Shown here: piece by piece, positions 1 to 6,077 of the stretch
How positions within the stretch are numbered: the stretch's first letter is position 1
Layout: each line of letters opens with the position of its first letter
DNA from: Nitrospirota bacterium
GTDB lineage: Bacteria; Nitrospirota; Thermodesulfovibrionia; Thermodesulfovibrionales; JdFR-85
NCBI GenBank assembly: GCA_015485235.1
Contig: WFTX01000034.1
Span: 1-7,878 of the forward strand
DNA length: 7,878 bases
Direction of reading: 5' to 3'
Position numbers and translations under genes: made by a program
Notes under the pieces: model-generated
What the model was told of the DNA's origin: nothing
What the model saw: the letters and a program-made list of their open reading frames with translations, nothing else
Database searches by the model: none

Positions 1-12
1 GTTATTAGGTTA

Positions 13-96
13 CTCAACCTTGACCTCAACCTTAGCCTTAACCTCAGTCTCGACCTTGACCTTAACCTTAACCTCAACCTCGCCCTCGACCTTGAC
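13..96. repeat. Degenerate 6-base tandem array (CTYRAC type), 14 units
   Basis: Fourteen consecutive hexamers on the plus strand vary around CTTGAC, CTCAAC, CTTAAC and CTCGAC, with a few outliers (CTTAGC, CTCAGT, CTCGCC). The period is strict although the units differ. On the transcribed (minus) strand it reads as GTYRAG units with AAGG or GAGG every six bases. It is preceded by AGGTTACT (7-14), the same word found at 4111-4118. It lies downstream of the TIGR02757 gene; no gene is supported here. Confidence 0.9.
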
Positions 97-159
97 CTGT
101 CTTTTTCCCTGCCCACTACACGCTATACGCTTTCCCTCAACCTCAACCTTAACCTATGC
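97..159. repeat. Pyrimidine spacer, three 7-base units and a second short 6-base array
   Basis: After the first hexamer array comes CTG and a T/C-rich spacer (100-109). Three heptamers follow, TGCCCAC, TACACGC and TATACGC (110-130), then three more hexamers CTCAAC, CTCAAC, CTTAAC (136-153) and a decayed CTATGC. The order spacer, three heptamers, hexamers matches two modules in the gspH-gspI gap. The remaining bases up to the TIGR02757 stop hold no hairpin followed by a U-run on the transcribed strand, so no terminator is visible. Confidence 0.8.
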
Positions 160-168
160 CTCTTTCCC

Positions 169-1014
169 TCAGAACGCCGGACAGCCTTCCGGTCCGTTCT
201 GACTGCAGGCAGGGGTGCATAAACCCGTTATGCCCTGGTGACAGAGGGCGAAGTCATACCTGAGCGGGTCTTCAGGATCAAGCCTTCTGAGGCTTTCCGT
301 TATCTCCTCTGCCATCTTCCAGTCCCGGCTCTTTCTGGTGGTGAGTCCGAGACAGGTCCCGATCCTTGCTATGTGGGTGTCAAGGGGGATAATTAGACGG
401 GCAGGAGGGATGAAGTCCCAGATCCCGAAGTCTATATCCTTCTTTCTGACCATCCACCGGAGGAAGAGGTTCATCCGCTTGCAGGGACCTCCCCTGGCAG
501 GGGAGGGGAAGAAGAACCTGAACCCCGCGGTCTTTTCACTGAAAAGTGCCGGATATCTCTTTCTGAACTCCTCCCCGGTCTCTGTAGCCGAAGCAGCAAA
601 ACCGGTGATGGCCGAACGGATGCTCCTGCCGTCATATCCGTAAGTGAAGGCCCCTTCAATACTTCCATGCCTCCGGCAGAGCTCCCCGAGGACAAGTATG
701 AAAAGAAGGGTATCCTCTCCTGAGTAGAAACGGTAGTGGACTGTTCTCAGTTCCTCCGGGAATTCTTCCGGCCTGATATTCCGGAGAGCCCGGGAGGGTG
801 ACGGAGAGAGGATCTCAAGGAGCCTCTCGATCACGGGTTTGAACTGGGAGACCCTTCCGAAGGCGAAGGCAGAGGCTATGAGTCCTGCGACCTCGATGTC
901 TTCGTGTCCCTGATACCGGTGGGGAAATTCTATCGGGTCATTGAGAAGCCTCTGCTTGAAGTCATAAGTACTGTAGAGGTGGTCAAGCCTCTCCTTAAGC
1001 CTCCGGGAGTCCAA
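169..1014 (-). CDS. TIGR02757/DUF2400 family protein, function unknown, with endonuclease III-like features
   Basis: I recognise this 281-residue protein as TIGR02757 (DUF2400), a family without an established function. Typical stretches are EVAGLIASAFAFGRVSQF (41-58), CKRMNLFLRWMVR (178-190), LIIPLDTHIARIGTCLGL (207-224) and a cysteine-bearing C-terminus. LDTHIARI resembles the VDTHVxRV segment of HhH-GPD DNA glycosylases such as endonuclease III, where the Asp is catalytic (here D212). K179 lies roughly where the helix-hairpin-helix lysine would be. C258, C266, C270 and C278 (spacing 7, 3, 7) recall, but do not match, the 6-2-5 iron-sulfur loop of that enzyme. A DNA or nucleotide repair role is inference only. 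The only usable start in this frame after an upstream TAG is TTG 1014, overlapping rnr by 20 bases, with a strong ribosome binding site. It is the last gene before the left repeat region. Confidence 0.85.
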   Translation of the reverse strand: MDSRRLKERLDHLYSTYDFKQRLLNDPIEFPHRYQGHEDIEVAGLIASAFAFGRVSQFKPVIERLLEILSPSPSRALRNIRPEEFPEELRTVHYRFYSGEDTLLFILVLGELCRRHGSIEGAFTYGYDGRSIRSAITGFAASATETGEEFRKRYPALFSEKTAGFRFFFPSPARGGPCKRMNLFLRWMVRKKDIDFGIWDFIPPARLIIPLDTHIARIGTCLGLTTRKSRDWKMAEEITESLRRLDPEDPLRYDFALCHQGITGLCTPACSQNGPEGCPAF

Positions 1015-3100
1015 AGACGACCTCCCGCTCCTCAGTATCGAGACGATCTACACGGACAGTAAGGGTGTCGCCTATGGTGAACCGTCTCTTCGTCCTTTTA
1101 CCGAAGAGGACCAGCCTGTCCTCGTCAAAGATGTAGTAGTCATCGGTCATATAGGAGACATGGAGGAAGCCCTCCACATAGAATTCCTTCAGCCTGATCC
1201 TGAGCCCCTGGCGGTTCACGCCGATCACCCTTGCCTGGAACTCATCTCCAAGACGGTCCTTCATGAACCAGACCCTCATCGCGTCTATGACGGTCCGCTC
1301 GGTGTTGTCGGCGAGCCTTTCCATTTTGGAGGAGTGGAATGCTATGGCAGGGAGGGTCTCCTCAAGTTCCTGCGTCCGTTTTTTGCCTGGCTTTTTTCCT
1401 GATGTCAGCTCCCGGAGTATCCTGTGTACCACCAGGTCAGGATACCGTCTGATGGGCGATGTGAAATGAGTATAGCATCTGGAGGCCAGACCGAAGTGGC
1501 CGATGTTCTGGGGAGAATAGCGTGCCTGCTTGAGGGTCCGGAGGATCATGTAATTGACTACATCCTCTTCAGACCTGCCCTGGAAGTACTGTATTATTTC
1601 CGGAAGGTTTTCCGGGACGAGTATTCTCCTCTTTTCACCCATCAGCCCCTGGATGACCCTGAGCACGACCTGGATCTTCTCGGGATCAGGACCCTCGTGA
1701 ACCCTGTAGATGGCGGGGACTCCCTTCCGGTTCAGAAATTCGGCCACAGCCTCGTTAGCAGCGATCATGAACTCCTCTATCAGCATATGGGCGAAGTTCC
1801 TCTCTGCAGCTATGATCTTTTCAGGATTCCCTCTGAGGTCAAGCAGCACCTCAGGCTCGGGGAGGTCGAAGTCGAGGCTGCCCCGCTCCATCCTCCTTTT
1901 CCGGAGTATATTGCACAGCTCGGCCATAAGCTCGAAGTCCCTGAGGAGGTTGTTGTACCGCTTCCTGAGGTCCCTGTCATAGTCGATCAGGATCGCCTTC
2001 ACATCCGTGTAGGTCATCCGTTCGTTCGACTCGATCACACTTGGATAGAACCGCTCCCTGAGCCGCTCGCCTTCGCGGGAGAAGTCCATCTCCACGGTAA
2101 AGGCGAGGCGGGGAACTCCGGGCTTGAGGCTGCAGAGGTCTTCAGAGAGTTTCTTCGGGAGCATGGGGATTACCCTGTCCGGCAGATATACGCTTGTCGC
2201 CCTTTTCCGGGCCTCCCTGTCTATATCAGAGCCTTCCCTGACGAAGTGGCTCACATCAGCGATATGGATATAGAGGGTATAGCCGAACTTCCTGAGTTTT
2301 ATGGAGATGGCATCGTCGAAATCCTTTGCGCTTTCACCATCAATGGTGACGGTCTTGAGGTTCCTCAGGTCCTTCCTCCCCTTCAGTGCCTCGTCGATTG
2401 CATCCTCAGAGAGGACCTTTGCCTCTGCACTCACCTGCTTTGGAAACCTCCTGGGGAGATTGTATTCCTCAAGTATGAGTTCCACCTCTTCAGCAGGGGT
2501 CGTGGGTTTCTTCAGGACCTTTATTACCTTCCCTGCCGGGGGCCTTGTATCAGTCGGGAATGACGTGATCTCCGCCTTTACCAGGCTTCCGGCCTTTGCC
2601 TTTCCCCTGTCCCTCGGGGCGATGTATATCTCAAAGGGGATGTCCCGCCGGGTTGGTTTGACGTAGAAGGCGTTTCCCGAGGGTTCCATGACCCCTACTA
2701 TCGTCTTCTGGGCCCGCTCCAGGACCCTCAGGATTCTTCCCTCCCTCTTCTTCTCGTTTTCAAGCCGGGCGATCACGAGGTCTCCTCCCATCGCCCCCCC
2801 GGTGGCACGGGGCGGGATGAAGAGGTCCTTTTCGCCCGGGGCCTCGGGTATGAGGAATCCATAGCCGTCACGATGGGCCTCGAAGATTCCCCTTACCAGT
2901 CTTATCTCTTCGGGAAGACAGTATCTTCCCTTCCTGTTCAGGATGACTTTCCCTGCAGAGGTCAGTTCCCGGAGAGCCCGTTTCAGAACCCTTGAGTCCT
3001 TTTTCTGCAAACCTAATTGTGCAAGCAGTTCCTGGAATCCAAGAGGCTTTCGTGAGCCCTTCAGTATTCTGAGGATCTCCTTGGTGTCTGTCTTTTTCAT
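995..3100 (-). CDS. rnr: Ribonuclease R (RNB-family 3'-5' exoribonuclease)
   Basis: RNase R is a processive, Mg-dependent 3'-5' exoribonuclease that degrades structured RNA in the cytoplasm. The 701-residue protein shows the expected order. A winged-helix N-terminus (about 1-62) is followed by two cold-shock/OB domains (about 63-125 with GYGFLIPE and KDLFIPPR, and about 132-198). The RNB catalytic domain contains IDGESAKDFDDA (253-264), whose D254, D260, D262 and D263 match the four metal-binding aspartates of E. coli RNase R. HFTSPIRRYPDLVVHR (545-560) and a C-terminal S1 domain (about 620-700) complete it. The winged helix and length favour RNase R over RNase II. The long basic tail of the E. 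coli enzyme is missing; the protein stops just after S1. The ATG overlaps the gspJ stop (ATGA), with GAGG at 3109-3112, eight bases upstream. It overlaps the next gene by 20 bases. Confidence 0.95.
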   Translation of the reverse strand: MKKTDTKEILRILKGSRKPLGFQELLAQLGLQKKDSRVLKRALRELTSAGKVILNRKGRYCLPEEIRLVRGIFEAHRDGYGFLIPEAPGEKDLFIPPRATGGAMGGDLVIARLENEKKREGRILRVLERAQKTIVGVMEPSGNAFYVKPTRRDIPFEIYIAPRDRGKAKAGSLVKAEITSFPTDTRPPAGKVIKVLKKPTTPAEEVELILEEYNLPRRFPKQVSAEAKVLSEDAIDEALKGRKDLRNLKTVTIDGESAKDFDDAISIKLRKFGYTLYIHIADVSHFVREGSDIDREARKRATSVYLPDRVIPMLPKKLSEDLCSLKPGVPRLAFTVEMDFSREGERLRERFYPSVIESNERMTYTDVKAILIDYDRDLRKRYNNLLRDFELMAELCNILRKRRMERGSLDFDLPEPEVLLDLRGNPEKIIAAERNFAHMLIEEFMIAANEAVAEFLNRKGVPAIYRVHEGPDPEKIQVVLRVIQGLMGEKRRILVPENLPEIIQYFQGRSEEDVVNYMILRTLKQARYSPQNIGHFGLASRCYTHFTSPIRRYPDLVVHRILRELTSGKKPGKKRTQELEETLPAIAFHSSKMERLADNTERTVIDAMRVWFMKDRLGDEFQARVIGVNRQGLRIRLKEFYVEGFLHVSYMTDDYYIFDEDRLVLFGKRTKRRFTIGDTLTVRVDRLDTEEREVVFGLPEA
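1021..1026 (-). promoter_or_regulatory. Strong Shine-Dalgarno site fixing the TTG start of the TIGR02757 gene
   Basis: GGGAGG lies six bases upstream of TTG 1014, inside the end of rnr. With no ATG or GTG available between the upstream in-frame TAG and the conserved part of the protein, this site decides the start. It suggests independent or coupled initiation while ribosomes finish rnr. Confidence 0.7.
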
Positions 3101-3678
3101 GATGTTATCCTCGGTTTTACCTTTCTTTCAAGTCTGATTTCCCTTCCGTTGTATTCAATCCCGATGGTGATTATCAATTCCTTCGGAAGGCTTCCGTTTC
3201 TGCCGGTCTCCCAGACAGGGACCTTCTGGTCTCTTTCCAGCACCTCAAGACGGAATTGCTTAAGGTGCCTGAGCATTTCAACCCTGTAAGTATGACCATC
3301 TCCCTCAGGGGCTGTCAATATCTTTCTGAGAATGAGCCCGTCCCCGTCCATTTCCGGGAGGTAGGACACCCTGAGGGGGATATTTCCCGGATTGGAGAGG
3401 GTGGTGAAACTGACCTCCGAGAGAGGGAGGCCTTCAATATCAAAGTCCCTCAGAGTAAAACCTGTCGAAGGGTCATCCTTGTCATGGACTATGCTCTCAA
3501 CCTCCATCGTTAGGCTCTCAAGAGACCTCCTTGCCTCTTCAAGGGTGGTAAGCCCCTCTCCCTTTGCACTTCTTGCCCGTTCAGTCATTGAGAGGGTGCT
3601 GTAGATGGCCCCCAATATGATCACCGTAAGGACCGTGGCTATAAGGACCTCAAGGAGTGTAAAGCCCCTCTCTTTCAT
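3097..3678 (-). CDS. gspJ: Type II secretion minor pseudopilin GspJ
   Basis: GspJ is a minor pseudopilin of the tip complex of the type II secretion pseudopilus. The 193-residue precursor has a very short leader (MKERG), with cleavage predicted between G5 and F6. It continues as FTLLEVLIATVLTVIILGAI with the +5 Glu at E10. A heptad-like charged helix follows (about 30-65). Features usual for GspJ are the RVSYLPEMDGDGLILRKI strand pair (103-120) and the late segment with W155 followed by GSLPKELIITIGIE (161-174). It overlaps gspI by ATGA; a GGAG at 3691-3694 lies 12 bases upstream, so translational coupling is likely. It also overlaps rnr by ATGA. No gspK follows, although gspK is the usual next gene and its product the usual partner of GspI-GspJ; it may be elsewhere in the genome. 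Confidence 0.9.
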   Translation of the reverse strand: MKERGFTLLEVLIATVLTVIILGAIYSTLSMTERARSAKGEGLTTLEEARRSLESLTMEVESIVHDKDDPSTGFTLRDFDIEGLPLSEVSFTTLSNPGNIPLRVSYLPEMDGDGLILRKILTAPEGDGHTYRVEMLRHLKQFRLEVLERDQKVPVWETGRNGSLPKELIITIGIEYNGREIRLERKVKPRITS

Positions 3679-4061
3679 TGCCTGATGAGCCTCCGCAGTA
3701 TTATCTCTTCAGGACCCTTACTGACTCTGACCTCCCTCAGCATCAGTCCCGGCAGGCCTGTCTCAATCGTCTTTATCGAAAGGCTGTATTCCCGGAAGTC
3801 TTCATCATGTGATGAGCCGGGGAAATATCTTATGTTATCGCCTTTACCTGAGTCAGCCTTATCAGTCTTCCACAGGGTATCATACCTCAGTGCCCTTTCT
3901 CCATACAGGACCGCCTTTGTTACTGTTTCATGCCTCTCAATCTGGGAAATATGGTATGAGAGGGAGTGTATCACCGTAATGAGGGCTCCCCCGATTATCA
4001 CCAGGGCTATCAGTACCTCAAGGAGAGTAAATCCCTTTCTGTCAAGCAGGTCGTTGGTCAT
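3675..4061 (-). CDS. gspI: Type II secretion minor pseudopilin GspI
   Basis: GspI is a minor pseudopilin that, with GspJ and GspK, forms the tip complex starting pseudopilus assembly. From ATG 4061 the precursor is 128 residues, a normal GspI length. A 10-residue leader ends in DRKG, cleavage is predicted between G10 and F11, and FTLLEVLIALVIIGGALITVIH makes the hydrophobic helix with the +5 Glu (E15). The frame stays open upstream to a TTG at 4172. That extension would translate the 8-base repeat (QYTNIPIYQYTN) and place 37 extra residues before a normal leader, so I reject it. No Shine-Dalgarno motif is visible before ATG 4061: the start codon lies within the repeat array, which is odd. The stop overlaps the gspJ start as ATGA. 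Confidence 0.88.
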   Translation of the reverse strand: MTNDLLDRKGFTLLEVLIALVIIGGALITVIHSLSYHISQIERHETVTKAVLYGERALRYDTLWKTDKADSGKGDNIRYFPGSSHDEDFREYSLSIKTIETGLPGLMLREVRVSKGPEEIILRRLIRQ

Positions 4062-4108
4062 TGGGTCATTGGTATATTGGTATATTGGTATATTGGTGTA
4101 TTGGTGTA
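4054..4108. repeat. 8-base tandem array (TTGGTATA type) at the gspI start
   Basis: On the plus strand the units are TTGGTCA (7 bases), TTGGGTCA, three exact TTGGTATA copies (4069-4092) and two TTGGTGTA copies (4093-4108). The array reaches into the first codons of gspI: ATG 4061 is formed at a junction of the two most gene-proximal, decayed units. Because the period is 8, loss or gain of one unit would change the frame of anything translated through it. It is followed by TC and AGGTTACT. Confidence 0.92.
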
Positions 4109-4162
4109 TCAGGTTACTAAAGCTCAAGCTATTCTTCTCCCTATCCGCTATCCGCTCCACGC
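4109..4162. repeat. AGGTTACT junction and first 7-base module in the gspH-gspI gap
   Basis: AGGTTACT (4111-4118) leads into hexamer-like AGCTCA/AGC bases, a T/C-rich spacer (about 4129-4141) and three heptamers TATCCGC, TATCCGC, TCCACGC (4142-4162). The design matches positions 7-130 at the left edge in the same orientation, which shows that one composite repeat family is present twice. Confidence 0.8.
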
Positions 4163-4174
4163 TGTTTTTCAAGC

Positions 4175-4301
4175 CTTGACCTCGGCCTCAACCTTGACCT
4201 GTTTTTTCTTCCTATCCACTATCCGCTCCACGCCTGGTCGTATCGACCTATACGCTGTCTTCTCAGCCTCGGCCTTGACCTCAGCCTGAGCATTCCGTCT
4301 G
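4175..4301. repeat. Alternating 6-base and 7-base repeat modules after gspH
   Basis: Four hexamers (CTTGAC, CTCGGC, CTCAAC, CTTGAC; 4175-4198) are followed by CTG, a T-rich spacer (4202-4212) and three heptamers TATCCAC, TATCCGC, TCCACGC (4213-4233). Next come a small inverted repeat GGTCG-TAT-CGACC (4236-4248), one more heptamer TATACGC (4249-4255) and five hexamers from CTCAGC to CTGAGC (4265-4294). The part from 4196 to 4233 closely parallels 94-130. No gene is supported in this stretch; an open frame through it on the minus strand is repeat translation (KVEAEVKA). Confidence 0.82.
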
Positions 4302-4793
4302 TCATCGGTCTTCCACGCTCTCCAGATATGTCCTCCCACTGAAGGGGTTATAGAAGACGCGTGTTCCATCGGAGAACCTGACCTCAAAGGGCTCGGGATA
4401 TCCGAAGGGGCCGAAGATGAGGGTGAGTTTCCCCTCCCTTACCTCACCCCTTGAAGGAATCATCACCGAGACCATCCCGTTCAGGTCGAGTTTTCTTCTA
4501 CCTTCAGGGAGCGTGTAGACCACCCGGGGTGTTCTGGTAGTCCTTTCACCCTGGAATTCGAACCTGATGAAGAGGTCTTCCTTTGTGTTAATGGCGGAGT
4601 CATGGATGAGCTTTATTGCAGCAAGTAGCTTCTTGGGTGAACGCGATCCATTGAAATCCGCAAGATACGAAAGGGAGGGGTACGTAAGAGTAAGGAAGAG
4701 AGAGATTATAAAGAGTACCACCACCATCTCAAGGAGGGTGAAGCCCTTCAGTGTGTGTATTATCGTTCTCCTGCTGGTACGGGACGGATTCAT
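4302..4793 (-). CDS. gspH: GspH-like minor pseudopilin of type II secretion
   Basis: This is a 163-residue prepilin-like protein expected to sit in the pseudopilus of the type II secretion system. The leader is basic (RTSRR) and 17 residues long. Cleavage is predicted between G17 and F18, and FTLLEMVVVLFIISLF follows with the +5 Glu at E22, forming the membrane/pilus-core helix. The rest is a small beta-rich domain without GspG's calcium-loop motifs. Assignment to GspH rests on length, on the position between gspG and gspI, and on the general GspH/FimT look; the soluble domain is divergent and another minor pilin class is possible. It starts 31 bases after gspG, with only a weak purine-rich stretch before the ATG. 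Unlike the tight junctions elsewhere, its stop is followed by a 240-base repeat-filled gap before gspI. Confidence 0.82.
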   Translation of the reverse strand: MNPSRTSRRTIIHTLKGFTLLEMVVVLFIISLFLTLTYPSLSYLADFNGSRSPKKLLAAIKLIHDSAINTKEDLFIRFEFQGERTTRTPRVVYTLPEGRRKLDLNGMVSVMIPSRGEVREGKLTLIFGPFGYPEPFEVRFSDGTRVFYNPFSGRTYLESVEDR

Positions 4794-4824
4794 TTTCTCT
4801 GCAGGGACGACTTCCTTTCCCGGT

Positions 4825-5277
4825 TTATTCGATATTCCAGCTTGTTATATCGGCGTCTGCTCCTTCCCCGCCTTCCTTACCGTCAGCTCCATAGGAGATG
4901 ATATCATAATCGCCGTGAAGGCCTGGAGATACATAGAGATAGGGATTGCCCCAGGGATCAAGGGGAACCTTTCCATGCTCGAGGTAGCCGCCCTCCCTGA
5001 ACTTCCTCGGCTGTCTCCCTGTGGTAGGAGGACTTACGAGTGCCTGAAGCCCCTGTTCCGTTGAGGGATAGAACCCGTTGTCCAGCTTGAACAGCTTGAG
5101 TGCCGTCTCGAAGTTTCTTATCTGGACTTTTGCCTCGGCAATCCTTGCATCGTCGGTCCTTCCCACCAGCCTGGGTGCGATGATTGCAGCAAGGAGGGTG
5201 AGGATGAAGACTACTATAAGGATCTCAAGGAGGGTGAAACCCCTACTGTCCCGGATGCTCTTTCGGAATCCTTCCAT
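4825..5277 (-). CDS. gspG: Type II secretion system major pseudopilin GspG
   Basis: GspG builds the periplasmic pseudopilus that acts as a piston or screw to push folded proteins through the outer-membrane secretin. The 150-residue precursor has a 13-residue basic leader ending in Gly. The prepilin peptidase (GspO/PilD) would cut between G13 and F14. The mature end FTLLEIL carries the conserved Glu at position +5 (E18) and continues into a hydrophobic helix to about residue 36. The C-terminal half is diagnostic for GspG rather than other pilins: PLDPWGNPY (105-113), then YDIISYGADGKEGGEG (124-139) and DADITSWN (141-148), corresponding to the calcium-binding loop region. It begins 14 bases after mqnA ends. 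Weak GAGG-like bases sit about 12 bases upstream of the ATG. It heads the pseudopilin cluster gspG-H-I-J. Confidence 0.95.
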   Translation of the reverse strand: MEGFRKSIRDSRGFTLLEILIVVFILTLLAAIIAPRLVGRTDDARIAEAKVQIRNFETALKLFKLDNGFYPSTEQGLQALVSPPTTGRQPRKFREGGYLEHGKVPLDPWGNPYLYVSPGLHGDYDIISYGADGKEGGEGADADITSWNIE

Positions 5278-5291
5278 CGGTTAATTATACC

Positions 5292-6077
5292 TCAATCACC
5301 TTCAATAATGCCCATTTCCAGACAGTATCTCCTGAAAAGATCGAGGCCTTCAAGGTGGTCCTCTCCAAGGGTATAGGAGATGCCCTTCCAGTAATCCACC
5401 AGTTCCCTCTGACTGAAGACTTCAGAGGCCGGTGTGGTGGCAGCAAGGGTCTCGAAAGAGTTCAATGCAAGGTTCAATGCACTGTCCAGGTCATTCTTTA
5501 GTCTTTCAATGACGGAATTCTCAGCCGTCCTTCCCGCTATCCAGAGAGCAAATACGAAGGGAAGCCCTGTCTCCTGATACCAGATCTCACCGAGGTCATA
5601 GGCATAGGGGGCCGGATTGTTTCTCAGTTCTGTCATAGCCCTGTCCCCGATCAGGAGGTAGGCGGGCGAGTCCTGAAGGCCCCCGGTGAGGCTTGCAGAG
5701 GAACTCCTGTAACTGACCCGGAGATTACGGAACCTCTCAAGGATTATCCTCAGAAGGGCTATGGATGTCTCGGAGTGGTAGAGATAGAGTACGGTCTCTC
5801 CCTCCAGTTCCTCAATGGGAACCCTGCTGAAGAGGATAATGCTCTTTACCGGGCCTATTGAACTTATGGAATGGCCCGGGATCAGGGTGTATCTCTCAGT
5901 ATATCTCAGATACTCGATGGAGGAGGAGGGGCTCAGGTCGAGCCTGCCTGACCTGAGGAGCTTGTTCAGTACAGAGGGGACACCATCGACAAACAGGTAC
6001 TCTCCTCCGGAGTTTTTCTCAAGGTAATGGAATATGGGGAAGAGATTTATGTAGGGGATCCTCCCGATCCTGATCAT
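5292..6077 (-). CDS. mqnA: Chorismate dehydratase MqnA (futalosine menaquinone pathway)
   Basis: MqnA dehydrates chorismate to 3-[(1-carboxyvinyl)oxy]benzoate, the first step of the futalosine route to menaquinone, in the cytoplasm. From ATG 6077 the protein is 261 residues. It shows the family N-terminus RIGRIPYINLFPIF (3-16), the SISSIGPVKSIILFS segment (70-84), LEGETVLYLYHSETS (91-105) and LLIGDRAM (141-148), all typical of the periplasmic-binding-like MqnA/MqnD fold. The SSIGPV pattern favours MqnA over MqnD. The start at 6077 is preferred because it forms an ATGA overlap with the aat stop and has GGAG at 6084-6087, six bases upstream. A GTG at 6089 would add four residues, but it lies inside the likely ribosome binding site. 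No other mqn gene is visible in the window. The gspG start follows its stop after 14 bases. Confidence 0.93.
   Translation of the reverse strand: MIRIGRIPYINLFPIFHYLEKNSGGEYLFVDGVPSVLNKLLRSGRLDLSPSSSIEYLRYTERYTLIPGHSISSIGPVKSIILFSRVPIEELEGETVLYLYHSETSIALLRIILERFRNLRVSYRSSSASLTGGLQDSPAYLLIGDRAMTELRNNPAPYAYDLGEIWYQETGLPFVFALWIAGRTAENSVIERLKNDLDSALNLALNSFETLAATTPASEVFSQRELVDYWKGISYTLGEDHLEGLDLFRRYCLEMGIIEGD

Noticed and set aside
1..160. CRISPR array or telomere-like sequence
   Set aside because: The units are 6-7 bases and degenerate with no spacers of CRISPR size, and nothing indicates a chromosome end.
20..202. A 60-codon plus-strand frame rich in Ser/Thr/Leu at the left edge
   Set aside because: It is simply translation of the hexamer array and has no start signals.
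1424..2563. A 379-codon open frame on the plus strand opposite rnr
   Set aside because: It is fully antisense to the conserved RNase R catalytic region and has no recognisable domain. The rnr frame explains the sequence completely.
4062..4172. N-terminal extension of gspI from TTG 4172
   Set aside because: The start is TTG without a suitable ribosome binding site, and the extension reads through repeats. ATG 4061 gives a standard 10-residue prepilin leader.
3685..4179. A 164-codon plus-strand frame opposite gspI
   Set aside because: Its end is translated 8-base repeat (WYIGILVYW-like) and the rest is antisense to a convincing GspI.
4236..4248. Inverted repeat GGTCG-TAT-CGACC as a terminator
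   Set aside because: The stem is only five base pairs and no U-run follows on the transcribed strand.
4169..4387. A minus-strand frame overlapping the end of gspH and running through the repeats
   Set aside because: The product is mostly repeat translation (AEVKAEAEK, KVEAEVKA). It overlaps gspH out of frame and has no family resemblance.
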